DNA from: Lachnospira sp. UBA2821
GTDB taxonomy: Bacteria > Bacillota > Clostridia > Lachnospirales > Lachnospiraceae
DNA: 25,020 nucleotides
NCBI GenBank assembly: GCA_002351535.1
Contig: DEGR01000020.1
Location: 1 to 25,020 of the forward strand
Direction of reading: 5' to 3'
The notes below the pieces were generated by a model, which did not search any database, was not told the origin of the DNA, and saw nothing but the letters and a program-made list of their open reading frames with translations. Shown here piece by piece: positions 23,917-25,020 of the stretch. A program made the position numbers and the translations under genes. Every line of letters starts with the position of its first letter. Positions within the stretch are counted from its first letter, which is position 1.

Positions 23917-25020
23917 TTCATATTTTAACTCGTTGTTTTATTGCAACTCTATTTCGTCAAGTTTATACTTCCAATGATATACTACTGGCTCGGAATTGAT
24001 TTCATCAAAATACTTGTAAATTCTCTGTACAAGTTCCTCTTTGGAATCAACTCGTATACCACGTAGCATCTGCTTGGTCATCTTACTAAAAAACCCTTCT
24101 ATTAGGTTTAACCAAGAGCCATGTGTTGGTGTAAATACAAATTCAAAACGTCCTTCTGATACTGTGGAAAGGTAATTTTGTGTTTTCTTTGATTTATGAA
24201 TAGAGTGATTATCCAAAACAATACGGATTATATCACCTTCCGGATATTTGGCATCCATTTTTTTCAGAAGATCAATAAAATCTTCGCTTTTATGTGAATC
24301 CCTGACTAAAGGAATTGCCTCTCCTGTTAGCAGATCAATTGCTGCGAGTAGAGAAACTGTACCTAAACGTTTATATTCATAATCACGCCATACTTCGCCA
24401 CTTCCAGCTTTTGGGCGCAAGTCATCCCCTGTGGTGCTGATTGCCTGAATTCCCGGTTTTTCATCGCATGATAAAGTATGGATCATCGGTTCTCCTTCTG
24501 GAACTATGATATCTCCATTTTCATCAAACTGCAGTTCAACCTGTTTGTATACAAGTAATACATCATGCATCTTTGTTTCAAAATCTGGATCACGTTTTTC
24601 GCAATAGTATTTGATCTTAAAGGGTTTGGTTTCCTGTTCTTTCAGTATTTGCTGAATTCTTGTTTTTGAAACAGTTTCAAGTCGAGGGAAACCAGCTTCA
24701 ACAGCATGCTCTTGAATGTGTTTATGAAGGCTTTTCATCGTCCATAATTCTTGCGAATACCCAAGATCAAATGGACGCTGGCAGGCAACATCAATAATCC
24801 AGGCAATCGCATCTGCGGTTATTTCCGAAGGACGACCTTTACGTTGTTTATCAAACAATGCCATCTCAGTTCCACCTTCCAGATATTTATTTACACAAAG
24901 GCGAACTGTATTTACGTCAACATAAAGTCCATCAGCAACGCATTTGTCGGACTTTCCAGCTTCTTTTTGCAATAGTATTTTAGCTCTCAAACATACTTGT
25001 GCCTGAATAGTTCTACTTCT
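23893..25020 (-). mobile_element. IS630-family insertion sequence, left part (right end outside window)
   Basis: The left boundary is placed near where the interrupted gene stops resembling its family, about 23886-23905, a stretch with several TA sites. The exact end and the terminal inverted repeats cannot be fixed because the other end is not in the window. Confidence 0.7.
23938..25020 (-). CDS. IS630-family transposase (N-terminus outside window)
   Basis: The frame is open to the right edge, so the start is not visible; the TTG at 24990 is not taken as a start. An N-terminal helix-turn-helix (DGLYVDVNTVRLCVNKYL) and a second one near KGRPSEITADAIAWI are followed by the DDE catalytic domain. 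The three acidic residues sit in LSCDEKPG, IVLDNHSIHKS and WLNLIEGFF, in the order and context of IS630 enzymes. The family moves DNA by cut and paste and targets TA dinucleotides. The frame is intact throughout the visible part, so the copy may be active. It points toward, and interrupts, the MalT-like gene. Confidence 0.95.
   Translation of the reverse strand, partial: RSRTIQAQVCLRAKILLQKEAGKSDKCVADGLYVDVNTVRLCVNKYLEGGTEMALFDKQRKGRPSEITADAIAWIIDVACQRPFDLGYSQELWTMKSLHKHIQEHAVEAGFPRLETVSKTRIQQILKEQETKPFKIKYYCEKRDPDFETKMHDVLLVYKQVELQFDENGDIIVPEGEPMIHTLSCDEKPGIQAISTTGDDLRPKAGSGEVWRDYEYKRLGTVSLLAAIDLLTGEAIPLVRDSHKSEDFIDLLKKMDAKYPEGDIIRIVLDNHSIHKSKKTQNYLSTVSEGRFEFVFTPTHGSWLNLIEGFFSKMTKQMLRGIRVDSKEELVQRIYKYFDEINSEPVVYHWKYKLDEIELQ

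Overview
The window looks like the chromosome of a low-GC Gram-positive anaerobe of the Clostridia, most like a Lachnospiraceae gut or rumen bacterium. This rests on AT-rich DNA, strong GGAGG-type ribosome binding sites, split iron-sulfur serine dehydratase genes (sdaAB/sdaAA), a rubredoxin-first ('reverse') rubrerythrin next to a PerR regulator, the PanG type of ketopantoate reductase, and a GH133 glycogen debranching enzyme. The genus cannot be fixed from the sequence alone. No rRNA, tRNA or CRISPR array was seen.

Layout. 1-2488 (+): the 3' part of a GHKL-type sensor kinase, then a c-di-GMP phosphodiesterase with a decayed GGDEF domain. 2485-4268 (-): serine dehydratase genes sdaAB then sdaAA, behind a leader with a long hairpin. 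4333-6992 (+): a single-chain type IIG restriction-modification enzyme with its own promoter. It is followed by a 94-bp sequence present twice in tandem and a strong two-way terminator. 7229-8465 (-): an oxidative-stress block of perR and reverse rubrerythrin, each with a promoter that has a PerR-like palindrome just after the -10. 8483-8829: a gene-free stretch holding a chain of hairpins. 8873-13134 (+): a compact vitamin B5/CoA operon, panG-panB-panC-panD-coaBC, covering ketopantoate to phosphopantetheine. 13204-17364 (+): a secreted CHAP/SH3/lectin/FN3 protein and a cytoplasmic debranching enzyme. 17414-23332 (+): an envelope block of a membrane-anchored protein with propeller-like repeats and a degenerate C39-like domain, a polysaccharide deacetylase, and a class A penicillin-binding protein, closed by a good terminator. 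23518-25020: a MalT-like ATPase regulator cut off by an IS630-family element that runs off the right edge.

Most genes are ordinary housekeeping or envelope genes. The best leads for something undescribed are the C39-like/propeller protein of the envelope block, the 47-bp element that splits one arm of a terminator inverted repeat and recurs in part near panG, the hairpin chain before the pan operon, the structured rubrerythrin leader, and the unusual NPDF motif of the type IIG enzyme. No whole novel defence or signalling system could be demonstrated.
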